From positions 3,658,001 through 3,722,000 of the forward strand of contig JACCLO010000001.1 of assembly GCA_029448655.1 (NCBI GenBank): DNA of 64,000 nt, given 5' to 3'. Positions within the stretch are counted from its first letter, which is position 1. The number at the start of each line of letters is the position of its first letter. This document shows, in pieces, positions 33,726 to 44,254 of this stretch. The translations under genes and the position numbers were made by a program. The DNA comes from Wolfiporia cocos (taxonomy: Eukaryota > Basidiomycota > Agaricomycetes > Polyporales > Phaeolaceae). Below the pieces are notes generated by a model that made no database searches, had not been told where the DNA came from, and saw nothing but the letters and a program-made list of their open reading frames with translations.

Positions 33726-36275
33726 ATGCCTCCCAAGGCGAAGGTCTTTCAGGTGCGCTGTTTGTCTACGGATATGTATGGACTGCTCTATGACCTGACG
33801 CCGTGTCTCATATTATCAAGTACGCTTCACCCGTTGCGTACGAGCATGAATTGGAGTCCCTACGAGATGGATTAACAGTGTTGGAGACCGAAGAGACATG
33901 GGACACCATCTCTCGGAACGTTACTACCCTTGTCGCCCTGCTAGAATTGAACGCCGCTAACTACCCTCACGAGTCAGTAAATGCACTACGCTCGTATTCT
34001 CGATCTATCAACAGCGCAGCTTTCTCCGAACGTTCACGCCTGTCTGGTGCTGCAGTGGAGCTCATGGGCACTGCGGCCAAGTCTCTGGAGCGCGCCTTCG
34101 ACCCTCTCATTCCTCTCTACCTACCAACTCTCCTCACGCTTTGCTCGCGATCCAACAAGGTTTTCGTGAACCGGGCACGGAAAGGCTTGCTGGAAGTTAT
34201 TGAGCACACGCGCTCACCTTCAATCATACCATTCCTCGCAGAGTCAACGAAAGACAAATCGGTTTCTCTCCGCCTCGCCGCTGCGGATAGTATCTTGACA
34301 TGCTTGAACCTCTTCAACCCACCGGACCTGGAGAAGGAGCCTCGCGCCCGCGAAATTGAGGCCGTCATCAGGGCCACGGCCACGGATGCCAACGCTGATG
34401 TCAGGAGAACTGGAAAGAAATTGTTCGAGGCATACAAACAAATCATGCCAGCCCGCGTAGACAGGTACGCGTACGCTTTCAAATCAATCAGGGCTTGCTG
34501 TCTGATCCTGCGAAGCTTTACCAATCCACTTACGCCTATAATCAAAAAATATCTGAACATCAAAGTGCAAGCACCAGCGCCTCCAGTAAAGTTACAACCG
34601 CCCACGAGACCGCCGTCTGCTCAGTCGTTGAACGTAACGCAGGAGCGATCAGCGAAACCATATCTTTCGTCCTCCACATCATCTAGCCACAGTGCAAACA
34701 CTGCACGCGAACATAACTTCAGGCCTCCTACCGCGCAGGGGAGACCTGTATCGTCGCATCAAGTCGAGATGCCCCCTCGTGCACAAAGCACCGAACCACA
34801 TCCTCGCAGGCAAGACACCCTCGCTCATCGTCCTGCTAGGCGACCGTTAGACCGGCATGCGGGTAACAAGGGCGAAATGGCTCCTCCGCCTTTTGTTCCG
34901 AAGCGACCAATGCAGCAAGCTTCGGAAAGTGCCACTGGTATCGTATTATCGACTTCCACAAGCATTAGTTGGCTAATCAATCAATTGTTCTCATTTAGTA
35001 TCATTAAGCGATGCTCCCCATTCAGAGGCAGATTTCCACCTAACACAATTGCAACGTCCACCAAGTAGTCAATCTCGTCCGTTCGCTTCTGGGGATACCA
35101 ACCGACCGCTTTCAGTGCAAGAGGCGCAGTCTCGACAGACCACGGGCCCGATGCGCCCGGCTGCTGGTACTTCCAGACCGCAGCCAGCCCGAGATGGCAG
35201 CGCTGCGGAGAGGAAGGGGCGCGTTGTTGGTGGGGCACGACGTGTCCCGCTCATGCCACAGCCACAGCCAGAGACCACCCTTACCTCGAGCACTATAGCA
35301 GAGCCGAGGCGCGCTGGGGCTACTCTTGAGAAAGCGATGAACAGTGGTGCAGAGGCAACGAGGGGGAAACATACACAACCTGATACGAACTCGGTAAAGC
35401 CGCGTTCTGGCATCAGCAGGTCTGATGTACCGGACGCAGAGAAGATGAAGCAGAACACTGCACGGTCAGAGGGTAAATCCACGGGCGAGGTACATGCGAA
35501 ACGAGAGCGGCCAGCAGAAGCTCGGAATGTGCAGAAGAGCACTAAAGCAGCTGGCTCGAGGGGGGCGACAGCACCGAATGTTACAGCCCGCAAGACAGCA
35601 GCGAAGGCGCGTCTTGCTGCCGCCACCTCTCGGAAACAGGTCCACCCTACAGAAGTGCCGTTGCCACCTAGTCCAAAGCCCGAACCCGCTATAGTCCCGC
35701 TTCCACCATCTCGCTCGCCCACCCCTCAGCCTCAGCCTCAGCCACCGCAACCGGAGACTGGCTCCCGGCCCCAAACGCCCGCGAGTTCTCCCGAAGAGAA
35801 TCATGATGATTTACCAAGAGCACCAAGCGAGTCAGCAGAGGACGGACAAAGAGTATCAGAAGTGAAAGAAGAGCCCGTTGAGGTGCAGCACGACGTGTCA
35901 GACGTCTCCGTCGATCCACCGAGCGTCTCACCAGTCGCGGAGAGGACACCGCGTGCTTTCCCGTCTTTGCGACTCGAGGACCCATACGATCCAAGCACCC
36001 CTCGACGTGCCCGTCCTGTATTTCCAACTGCTGTGGAGCAGACACCAATATCGGCTCTCGCTGCTGACATTCAGCGAGGGTTTCTGTTCTCTCCGGGTCC
36101 CATGCCTCAGCCGTCAGAGCCATTCAACGTCAATCTGCCACTGTGCGCGCCGCTAAAGCCATTGCGCAAAGGGAGTCGCCCGCAGACCAGAACCCTCAAG
36201 GCTTTCCAGCCTGATTTTGACTCTGTGCCAGAGGACCGTAGGCAGATCCTGGAGGAGCTGCCATTGAACCAGTAG
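33726..36275 (+). CDS. Single-TOG CLASP_N-domain protein
   Basis: Exons 33726-33752, 33821-34464, 34516-34937 and 34999-36275 encode 789 residues. Residues about 10-225 are a helical-repeat TOG array of the CLASP_N type, with the intra-HEAT loops recognisable at VFVNRARKGLLEVIEHT and KDKSVSLRLAAADSIL. TOG domains of this type bind tubulin. The rest is Pro/Ala/Arg-rich and basic, as in microtubule-lattice binding tails of CLASP/Stu1, but it lacks the second TOG and the C-terminal helical domain. It is therefore shorter than canonical CLASPs. The 51-bp intron at 34465-34515 preserves frame and has no stop, so the exon count there is uncertain. The start at 33726 (MPPKAK) is preferred over an in-frame ATG 45 bp upstream. 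Confidence 0.72.
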
Positions 36276-36492
36276 TCATTAGTCTTATTTGACGAGTAGA
36301 TAGTCGTCTTCGGTGGGTGCGGATATGTACTCTTTTCCCTGAGTTCCGTTTGAGACTCGCGGTTTTACATGACCATGCAAATGTTCATGGTTCCGTCGAC
36401 TAGCTATGAGCAATCTACGCACAGCTAGCGAGTCATGTCAACGGCTGTCGAGGACAGCGATGCATGCCTACGCACCTCCTGCCCCATTCAGT

Positions 36493-36864
36493 CTAGTGCG
36501 TCAAGAAACGTCTGCCCTTTGCTCTTCGCCTGAGTAGGATTTTCTGGCCCCCAAGACTGCGCTTCCTGGCGAGGAACCCATGCTTGCGCTTTCTCTTCCG
36601 CTGAGAAGGCTGGTACTCTGTGCCTCTGCTCCTATGCCGCGCTTGCATCACCATAGACAGGATGGGCGAGCGTGCGGCCAGACTTGCGAGCAGGGGCAGC
36701 GGGCCATTTGCACGGCTGGTGCGCGACGCGGACGGGGTTGAGCGATGCAGCAGCGTGCTGAATGCGGGTGCCGAGGATGTTGCTGCAGCTGCGCGGGGGG
36801 CCAGAAAGGGGAGCGTGGGCGGCCGAGCCAGCAGACGGGAGAGGGAGAGAGGAATGCGAGGCAT
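36493..36864 (-). CDS. MRPL34: Mitochondrial ribosomal protein bL34m
   Basis: A single exon encodes 123 residues. The C-terminal 45 residues are the complete bL34 protein ([20 protein letters not shown], then [19 protein letters not shown]), a short basic protein of the large ribosomal subunit. The first about 75 residues are rich in Arg, Ala, Ser and Leu with no acidic residues, as expected for a mitochondrial targeting sequence. The ATG at 36864 opens this presequence ([12 protein letters not shown]). The frame stays open upstream but without family support. It is divergent to the CLIP-170 gene (175 bp gap). Confidence 0.9.
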   Translation of the reverse strand: MPRIPLSLSRLLARPPTLPFLAPRAAAATSSAPAFSTLLHRSTPSASRTSRANGPLPLLASLAARSPILSMVMQARHRSRGTEYQPSQRKRKRKHGFLARKRSLGGQKILLRRRAKGRRFLTH

Positions 36865-37039
36865 GGCCGTCGATGGCGAGCTGGAGGTTGGAGGAGAGCG
36901 CGCCTGCACGGGTCGGCGAGACCCTGGCCACCTTTGGCTTGAATGATTTACGGCTGCACCCACTGCACCTACGGCTGCACCCTTCACGCTCACCCCCTCT
37001 CCTCGCCCTTCCTCTCGTCTCGACTGCGTATGAACGTCC

Positions 37040-40000
37040 ATGAGCGCGCCAACCAAGGGCCGCCTGTCTGGTATTCCCTCTCCGTCGAGTGGCTTGCCCA
37101 CTCCTGCCAGTAGGTTGCGTTCCACATCTGCTGCAGGCCAGTACCCTGCCCTCTTCGAGGACGACGAGTACACTCGGAGCACATTCAGCGATGCAATCAG
37201 GGCAAACAATCCCGCCCAGCACCGTTCGGGGCGCAATAGCGACATGTCTCTTGCCTCACTCTCTGTGTCCTCAGGTCTCTCGTCTCCAAACGGCCGCCGC
37301 TCAGTCACAGGTCGTCCGCCTTCGGTAGCGACCTCCGCATCTGCAGTGAGCCCTGCGTCGTCTCGGCCGCCCACTCTGAACTCAAGGTCAAATGCACCGC
37401 GACCCCCTAGCCGCCAGTCCGATGCCTATGCCCGCAGTAGTAGCCGTGCCGACCGCACCTTTAACGTAGGAGATAATGTCCGCATCGAGTCCCTCGGGTT
37501 CGAGGGTCGTCTCATGTATATGGGGCCGATAGATGGAAAGGCGGGAGCATGGGCTGGTGTCGAGCTGAGCGGTGGGTTCGCCGGCAAGGGCAAGAACAAT
37601 GGTACCGTCAACGGGTAAGTCATGCCAGTTTAGTTTCGTGGTTCCATATATTCGTCGTGTGTGTCGATCTCTGTTTTCCAAAGACGTGTAAGCTGCTTAG
37701 CAGACGGCTGCGTCGCCCTGGACTGCGTCTCCCTGCGGCGTTCACGCAAGTGCCACTTCCTGCTAGCTTCTCTGGGACCCGAGCTACTTGCTATTTGAGA
37801 GCAGACATCGAACAACATGCTCATGTAGTCTCCTTGAAGCAAACAGTACTTTATATGCCCTCCCAACTGTGGCGTGTTCGTCAACGCAACCAAACTGTCG
37901 GCACCGACTGTAGGCTACGGATCCCGGCCATCCTCCGTCGCCTCTTCGCGCAATGGACGGATAACACCAGCCACATCGGTGTCGGGTCGAATGACACCCT
38001 CATATTCGACTTCCGGTCGCAAGACTCCCTCCGTGTCCAGCGGACGTATCACGCCGTCCACAAGTAACGGGCGAGAGACTCCCGCCATGTCATCAGGACG
38101 CAGGACACCTGGCTCTGGGATACCTGGCTCGATGGGTAGAAGTATACGCCCAATGACGGCCACTACCCCCGCCCATCCTCCAATCACCCCTGCGCGCACC
38201 GCTGGCAAAGCCACCGCCATTACTCCTGGCTCTCGCGCATCCAAGTATGTGGGTGTAACAGCCAAGCAACTGAACTCTCGAGTCCCAAGTGCCGGGAGCC
38301 CCAGCCGGTCGGCTGCTACGCCATCTTTCTCGAATGCAATGAGCTCACCGTCGCGATCCATGTCCTCTCCGTTCACGACTCCGAAGGCTGGCGCAGGAAG
38401 AATTCATCCGCGTGCAGGGATCGCATCTCCGACCGCGTCACCTACGCGGAAGGGCCTTACACAGGCAACACCCCGGCCGAGGGTTCCCAGTACGGCCGTG
38501 ATGCCGCCACCACTTTCGCCTTCATCGAGTAGCAAATCAACCCGTACAATTGCGGCCCATGATACTTCCACAAACGCGAAGAATAGTGTTGGTCCGCTCT
38601 CAGAACTTGAACAGAGCAGCCGGGCCATTCAAGCTAGAATCGCGGGCGTACTATCCGGGCATGTCCCATCCTCATCGATTTCTGAACAGGTCCCTGTGCC
38701 GGTCCCGCGTCCGGAGTCATCTACGTCCACGGGCTTTGGCCAAATTTCAGAGTATCAAAGCAAGATCGAAACTCTACAGGCCCGTGTGGATGAGCTGGAG
38801 AGCGAGAACACACGATTACTTGAATCGGCAGAGTCTACGAGCAAGGAAAGGGCCTCGGAGACGGAAAGACTCGAGAAGGCCATCACGGAACAGAAACAGA
38901 CCGCAACACGTGTCGTGGAGTTGGAGGCTGTCGTCCGGACGAATGAGCGGTTGCTGAGCGAAAAAGAAACCGCGATCGAGGGGCTGGAGCGGACAGTGCA
39001 GCAGAATGCGCTAGAGGTGGACAAGATCAAGAGCGATGCGGAGGCGCGTAATAGGGACATTCAGTCAAAACTGGACGATAAAGAGGCTCTAGTGGCGAAT
39101 CTGAAGGAGCTGATCGATGCAAAGGAGGGGCTACAAACAGAGAATGATGCAGTTCTGCAGGCAAAGAACGCCGAGATCGCGCTTCTTGAGACTCGCGTGC
39201 AGAAGGCGTATGCGGAACTCGAGGAGGAGAGGAGAGAGTTGGGTAGTCAGGTTGATGAGCTACGCAGAGCTGGACAGGTTGGCCTGACTTTGTTGATGGT
39301 TTCACGGACTAGGCTGAATTGTGCATGTAGGAGACAATTGCTTTATACGAGGAGCGCCTCAGTGCAGCAGATACACAGCGTTATGAGCTTGAGGACATGA
39401 TTGCAGCTTTGGAGGAGCAACTCCATGCGCAGACACGTCCTACATCTCCCTCGACTGCGCAAACTCAAGCCGTGTCCGCCGTTGAGATTGACAACGAGGC
39501 GCTTCGCGAACAAGTACAGCATTTGCAGAAGCGCATTGCGACGCTGGAAGATCAGCTTGAGGACTCACAGATGGCATTCGAAAGAGAGGAAGAAGTGGCC
39601 ACGGAACGCATGCGGCGTTTCAAAGAGAAGGAAGACAGCATGAGGAACGAGCTCAATGAGAGCAAATTAGAAGTCGAACGAGCGGTGAGGTCAGAGCAAG
39701 GTGCCCGGCGGCGCATCGAGGAGATCGAAGAAGCGTTGCGCGAGAACGGAGTCGCTCTCGAGAACGCGAGGGCCGAAATTGAAGTTCTGCGCACGGAGAT
39801 TTCTGTGAGCTGAGATCTGGCTTCTGCAGAGCTGACATGTTGAATTTTCCTTCAATACAGGACCTCGAAGGTATCACGACAGGGCTTACCGTCAGTAATT
39901 CGACCGAGAAAGTTGCAGAGGTTGTCCAACGGTCAGCGGCAGAACGCGTGCGCCTTCAAGAAGAGGTCGCGCAGCTCAAGCAACAGTTGGCACAGTATAA

Positions 40001-41441
40001 TGAAGAAGGTCGCGGGGATGCGCAACTCACCGTTCATGTTCTTACCGACCAACTTAACGTCATGCAACTGGAGAGGGAATCGGTATATTTACATTGCATC
40101 GCATCGTCTCGCGCCGTACTGATAATGAGCACAGTTGCAACAACAACTTGCGCAGCGTGAGACAGAGCTGGAGAGAGAGCGTAGGGTTGTGGAGGAGTTG
40201 CGCATGCAAGTCGAGGAGCATGCTGCTGAACTCGATGACGCGCGTCGACTCAGTAGCGAGAGCGGCGCCGAGTCAGGGAAGTCGAAGAACGATCTTGCAG
40301 CGGCGAAAGACGAGATCACTGGCCTCAAGTGCGTTGACAGTCTTGCGTGACAAACGCTAATCTTCTGGTCACTTACTTCTCTGCAGGCATATTGTCCAGG
40401 AGCTGCAGAAGGAGATTTCGGCGGCAGCACAACGCAACAAAGTGCTCGAATCGGAGAACAGGCTGTTGTTGTCGGAAACAGAGCAGTTGCGGGAGGTATT
40501 GTGGCAGACATTGCTTCGGTGATAACCGCTCATAATAGCCTGCAGGATCTCAAGATGCTTGAGGAGAGTGTCGAACAAAGCATCCAGCGCGAAGAGCAAG
40601 CACTAGCAGAGAGCGAGGAAGAGGGTCGATCGCCACTGCCTGTTTCAGACGACGTCGTAGCACTACAGAGAAAATACGAGGTAAATTCACGTCGCACTCT
40701 CCGTCGAAACCCTCATATAGCTGCGCCACAGGTTGAGCTTGAACAGTACCGCAAGAGACTGTCCGAAGCTGAGATCAAGAATGCGCGGGCAATACATGAT
40801 GTGAGGCGTTGCGCTCAGGACTATGGCACCCTCTGACCTTGTTGTTCTGATACAGCTCAACAAAGACATTGGAGAGTTGGAGACGCTCATTGAGGAGAAG
40901 GTGTGTGAAGTCTGGCCTGTCTCATATAAGTGCTGTTGACTGAGATGCCTTGCCAGATCTACCGCGAGGTATAGTCCCATTTCTACGGCATATTCATATC
41001 GCGATGTATTGAACTCATCTCCAGGATGAACTCGAGCGCGAGGTCGAACGCTTAAGAGAGAAGCTCTCGCGCAGCCAGCGAAAATCTTCCAAGTCCTCCA
41101 CTGAACCCCCACTTTCCGCTCCCGCTGGTGCCACAGAGCATCTCCCTGCTCCACCGCCCATGTCTGCCTCCTCGTCTTCATCGTCGCGTAGGAAGCTCTC
41201 GTCGACATCGTCAGCAGACACTGGTCCTGTGAGCGAGGGCGGCGCGGAGGTTTGCGAGATCTGCGAGAAGCCGGGGCACGACATTTTCACATGCACCATG
41301 CTGAATGAGTGGACGTCTGTGCCAGGCGAGGAGGGCGCGGAGGAGCTCGATGTTGATGTGGAGGAGGACCTTGTGTGCGAGGATTGCGAGGGCCGCGGGC
41401 ACACCGCGGATAACTGCCCACATTCGCAGGACGTGTTCTAG
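37040..41441 (+). CDS. CLIP-170 family microtubule plus-end protein
   Basis: Exons 37040-37614, 37840-39277, 39331-39804, 39861-40082, 40135-40328, 40387-40495, 40546-40680, 40732-40800, 40856-40900, 40957-40968 and 41025-41441 give 1,229 residues. The CAP-Gly domain (residues about 145-215) has [20 protein letters not shown] and the [15 protein letters not shown] groove, which binds the EEY tails of tubulin or EB1. A Ser/Pro-rich basic segment follows with about seven SGRxTP repeats. Then come about 700 residues of coiled coil and two C-terminal zinc knuckles, [14 protein letters not shown] and [14 protein letters not shown], ending in QDVF. This layout is CLIP-170 (CLIP1, Tip1 in fission yeast). 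The first intron is unusually long (225 bp) and its acceptor is the least certain junction. Exon 10 is only 12 bases. Confidence 0.87.
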
Positions 41442-41967
41442 CACGGCCGTCGTGCGTGTGTTTTCTGGATACTGGACTACTCGAAGGACCCTTGGCTCAT
41501 TTCGGATTGGATTGATCGCCAGCTGACTCTTGTGCTGGCTCCATAGTCCTTTCGCGTTGGCTCGTGGTAACCTTTGCACTGTCTTCGTCTATTCGATCCG
41601 GTGGACAACCTAATACCTTTGGCATACAGCAGTATACCCTTGCGCATGTACCAAGCCTCACCCGTTCATTTTAATCATTCTCGTTTCTAGCTCAAAACGT
41701 ACCTGCTGTGAGTGGTCGACTGCCCACGATCTCGTCAACAAATGGCTGCGGGTTATTTCTTTGCAGGCAGCTGTGTAGCTGCAAGGGCTGACGATTGCAG
41801 CTTTGTTGTATTCGCACCCTGCAGCGATGCGACACATGTGGTTACGGTGCAATGCTACAATCGTGGGCAAACAAGCAGGTGGGCGCGCGATATTCGATAA
41901 GGCGGGCCGGACCGCCTCGATGAGCATCTTCGCCTTGATCTCCGTGCAGCCCTTGTAGTTGTACGCT
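41442..41967. other. Intergenic, nothing recognised
   Basis: These 526 bp lie between the CLIP-170 stop and the dehydratase start. I saw no coding exon, RNA gene or repeat; short open frames on both strands lack support. Confidence 0.5.
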
Positions 41968-43238
41968 ATGGACGTCTACAATGAACTAACCTCGCACACC
42001 TCGGTGATCCGCACGGTAGACATGCACACGTGCGGCGAGGTACGCGTCTTCTGCTCGCAAGCTCTCGCCATTTTCCTCAAGGTTCATATCAGCCGACGCG
42101 TATTGTAGTGTCGGGGTTCCCGCCGCTGGCGGGGGGCACGCTGCTTGAAAAAAGGCAGTACGCACGCGAGCGGTTGGATCATCTGCGGATGCGGTGAGCA
42201 AGAGCTAGCAGAGTCTTGGGACATTGGGCTGAGCGAAAGATAGGCTGATGCGGGAACCGCGAGGGCACGGCGAGATGTACGGGGCCATCATTGTGAGGGA
42301 GACAGAGCTGACGGAGCGGGGAGAGGCGGATGTGGGGGTGCTGTTCATGCACAACGGTGCGCATGGCTCGCTGACGGGATGCACGGGCGCTGAAGTGTGC
42401 AGAGGGATACTCGACGATGTGCGGGCACGCGACCATCGCGCTCGGGCGGTTCCTGGTGGACACACAGGACACGGCGGTGTTCCCGCGGCGCGGGCAGCTG
42501 CGATTTGACGCGGAGAAGGGGGCGACCAGCCTGCGCCTGCACGCGCCTTGCGGCGTGGTGGACGTGAGCGTGCCCACAGCGGCGAGCGCAGACGGGAAAG
42601 CAGACGGGGGCGGGAGGGTGCAGTTCGTGAGCGTGCCGAGCTTCGTGGCGGCGCTGGACGTGCCCGTGCGGGTGGGGGGAGTGGATGTGCTGGTGGACGT
42701 CGCGTACGGGGGCGCATTCTACGCGGTCGTGTCGGCGGAGGCACTGGGCTTTGGGGGCGGGCTGAGGGATGCGGGCCTGGCGGAGGTCGGTGCGGCGGCT
42801 GCGCGGGTGAAGGCGCAGCTGGCGGCGCGGCGGGCGCTCGTCGCACACCCGAGCGAGCGCGAGCTCGAGTTCCTGTACGGCGTCATCGTCACCGACGCCC
42901 ACCTCGGCCACGGCCACGCCGCCGCCTGCTTCTTCGCGGACGGCCAGCTCGACCGCTCGCCGACCGGCTCCGGCGTCAGCGCACGCGTCGCGCTCGCGGT
43001 CGCACGCGGCGCGATGGCCGTCGGCGACAGCGCCGTGTTCGACTCCCCGCTGTCGCTCGCGGACCCGGCCGCGGCGTTCGTCGGCACCGCGCTCGCCGCG
43101 GAGCGCGTCGTGGGCTCGGGCGGGCGGGCGTGGGCCGGGGTGCGCGTGGAGGTGGCCGGGCGGGCCTCGTACACGGGCGCTCACGCGTTTGTGGCGGAGG
43201 ACGCGGACGCGCTTGGGGCGGGCTTTGTGATGACGTAG
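41968..43238 (+). CDS. trans-3-hydroxy-L-proline dehydratase (proline racemase family)
   Basis: Exons 41968-42039, 42093-42193, 42244-42356 and 42403-43238 encode 373 residues. The family signature opens with TVDMHTCGEPTRIVVSGFP, followed by TLLEKRQYARERLDHLR and EPRGHGEMYG. The first active-site motif is GYSTMCGHATIALGRF, with the catalytic Cys. The second is DRSPTGSGVSAR; Thr replaces the second Cys found in true proline racemases. That Cys/Thr pair marks dehydratases that convert trans-3-hydroxy-L-proline to pyrroline-2-carboxylate. The last exon is extremely GC-rich (poly Ala/Gly/Val), so other frames are also open. The assignment is from motifs; a racemase or epimerase with relaxed specificity is less likely. 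Confidence 0.87.
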
Positions 43239-43305
43239 GTGATGTCACCGGGCAATATAAGAACGGACTCGTCTCTGCTCCTCCTCTGCTCCCTCCTCCC
43301 ACAAC

Positions 43306-44254
43306 ATGTCCTACGCATCCGTCGCCGCTCAGAACGCGCCCCCCTCCTCCCAGCAGGTGCGCCCCCGCCCGTCCGCTTGCGGCCCTGCTCACCCCTCACA
43401 GCCGCGCCCCGACCCCGCCCTGCTCACCACCGAGCCGCCCTCCGCGGACAACATCGCCGACGACGCCGCCAAAGTAAACGTTGTCTCCGCCGACTTTCGT
43501 GCCAACCCCGCGACCGTCACCTCCGAGTCCACCGTTCCGCCCGAATCTGCATCCCCGCCCGGCTCCCCCAGCAGGAAGGGCCGCGCCCGCACGTACCTCC
43601 ATGAGGCGGAGGCGGAGGGGCTCTACCTCTGGGAGACAGCCAAGCACTACCTCCTCCGCCCCGCCGTCGCAGGCGGCCTTCTGGGTCTTGGTGCGTTACA
43701 CTTGCTCTTGGCTGCAGTTCGTCTGACAGGTCTGTGCTGCCAGTCAACGTCGGCCTCCTTGGCAGCGCGGGCTACGCACTCTATACGCGCCCTCACTTGC
43801 GCCGCGACGCCCGCGCGCTGGCCTCTGCTGCCGCCACCGCCCTCGTTGTCCTCGGTGGAGAATCATACGCAGCGGAAATGTACCGTGAGACCCCTAGAGG
43901 TCGCGCTGAAGAGGAGCGTGCACGGAACGAGGGTGCTGCACTCTACCGCCATGCTCGGGAATATATCTTGCGCCCGGGCGTATTCGGCGGGCTCCTCGGC
44001 GTCCGTGAGTGCCTTGATGCAGCTCTTGCCCGCAAGACGTACTTATGCGATGTCAGTGAACACGGGCATCATCAGTGCCATCGGTTACTTCGCCTACACC
44101 GAATGGGATCGCCCGCGCTGGGACCGGCGCACTGTGTCTGCCATCTCGGTCGGGCTGATCGCTCTGTGGTCCGGGGAAGGGTGAGTTGCTGCTGAGTTTG
44201 TTAATCAATATTCTGACTGAGGCTTGTAGCTATCTTGCCGAGCGCTACCGCTAG
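43306..44254 (+). CDS. Small membrane protein with a duplicated Om14-like unit
   Basis: Exons 43306-43356, 43402-43690, 43744-44004, 44057-44180 and 44230-44254 encode 249 residues. The N-terminal about 90 residues are polar and disordered. Then two similar units follow. The first has YLLRPAVAGGLLGL, VNVGLLGSAGYALYTRPHLR and GGESYAAEMYR. The second has YILRPGVFGGLLGV, LNTGIISAIGYFAYTEWDR and SGEGYLAERYR at the C-terminus. Each unit holds two hydrophobic segments separated by charged residues. The closing pattern (GYFAYTEW...GLIALWSGEGYLAERYR) resembles the C-terminal domain of the yeast mitochondrial outer-membrane protein Om14. I am not certain of that assignment; it could be an unrelated small membrane protein. 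Confidence 0.6.

Noticed and set aside
36865..37374. Upstream extension of the bL34m frame to 293 codons
   Set aside because: The extension runs through the divergent promoter and into the antisense of the CLIP-170 first exon; the ATG at 36864 gives a normal presequence plus bL34.
42205..43477. Several 200-300-codon Arg/Ala-rich frames on both strands
   Set aside because: They are shadows of the extremely GC-rich last exon of the proline-racemase-family gene, where stop codons are rare in all frames.
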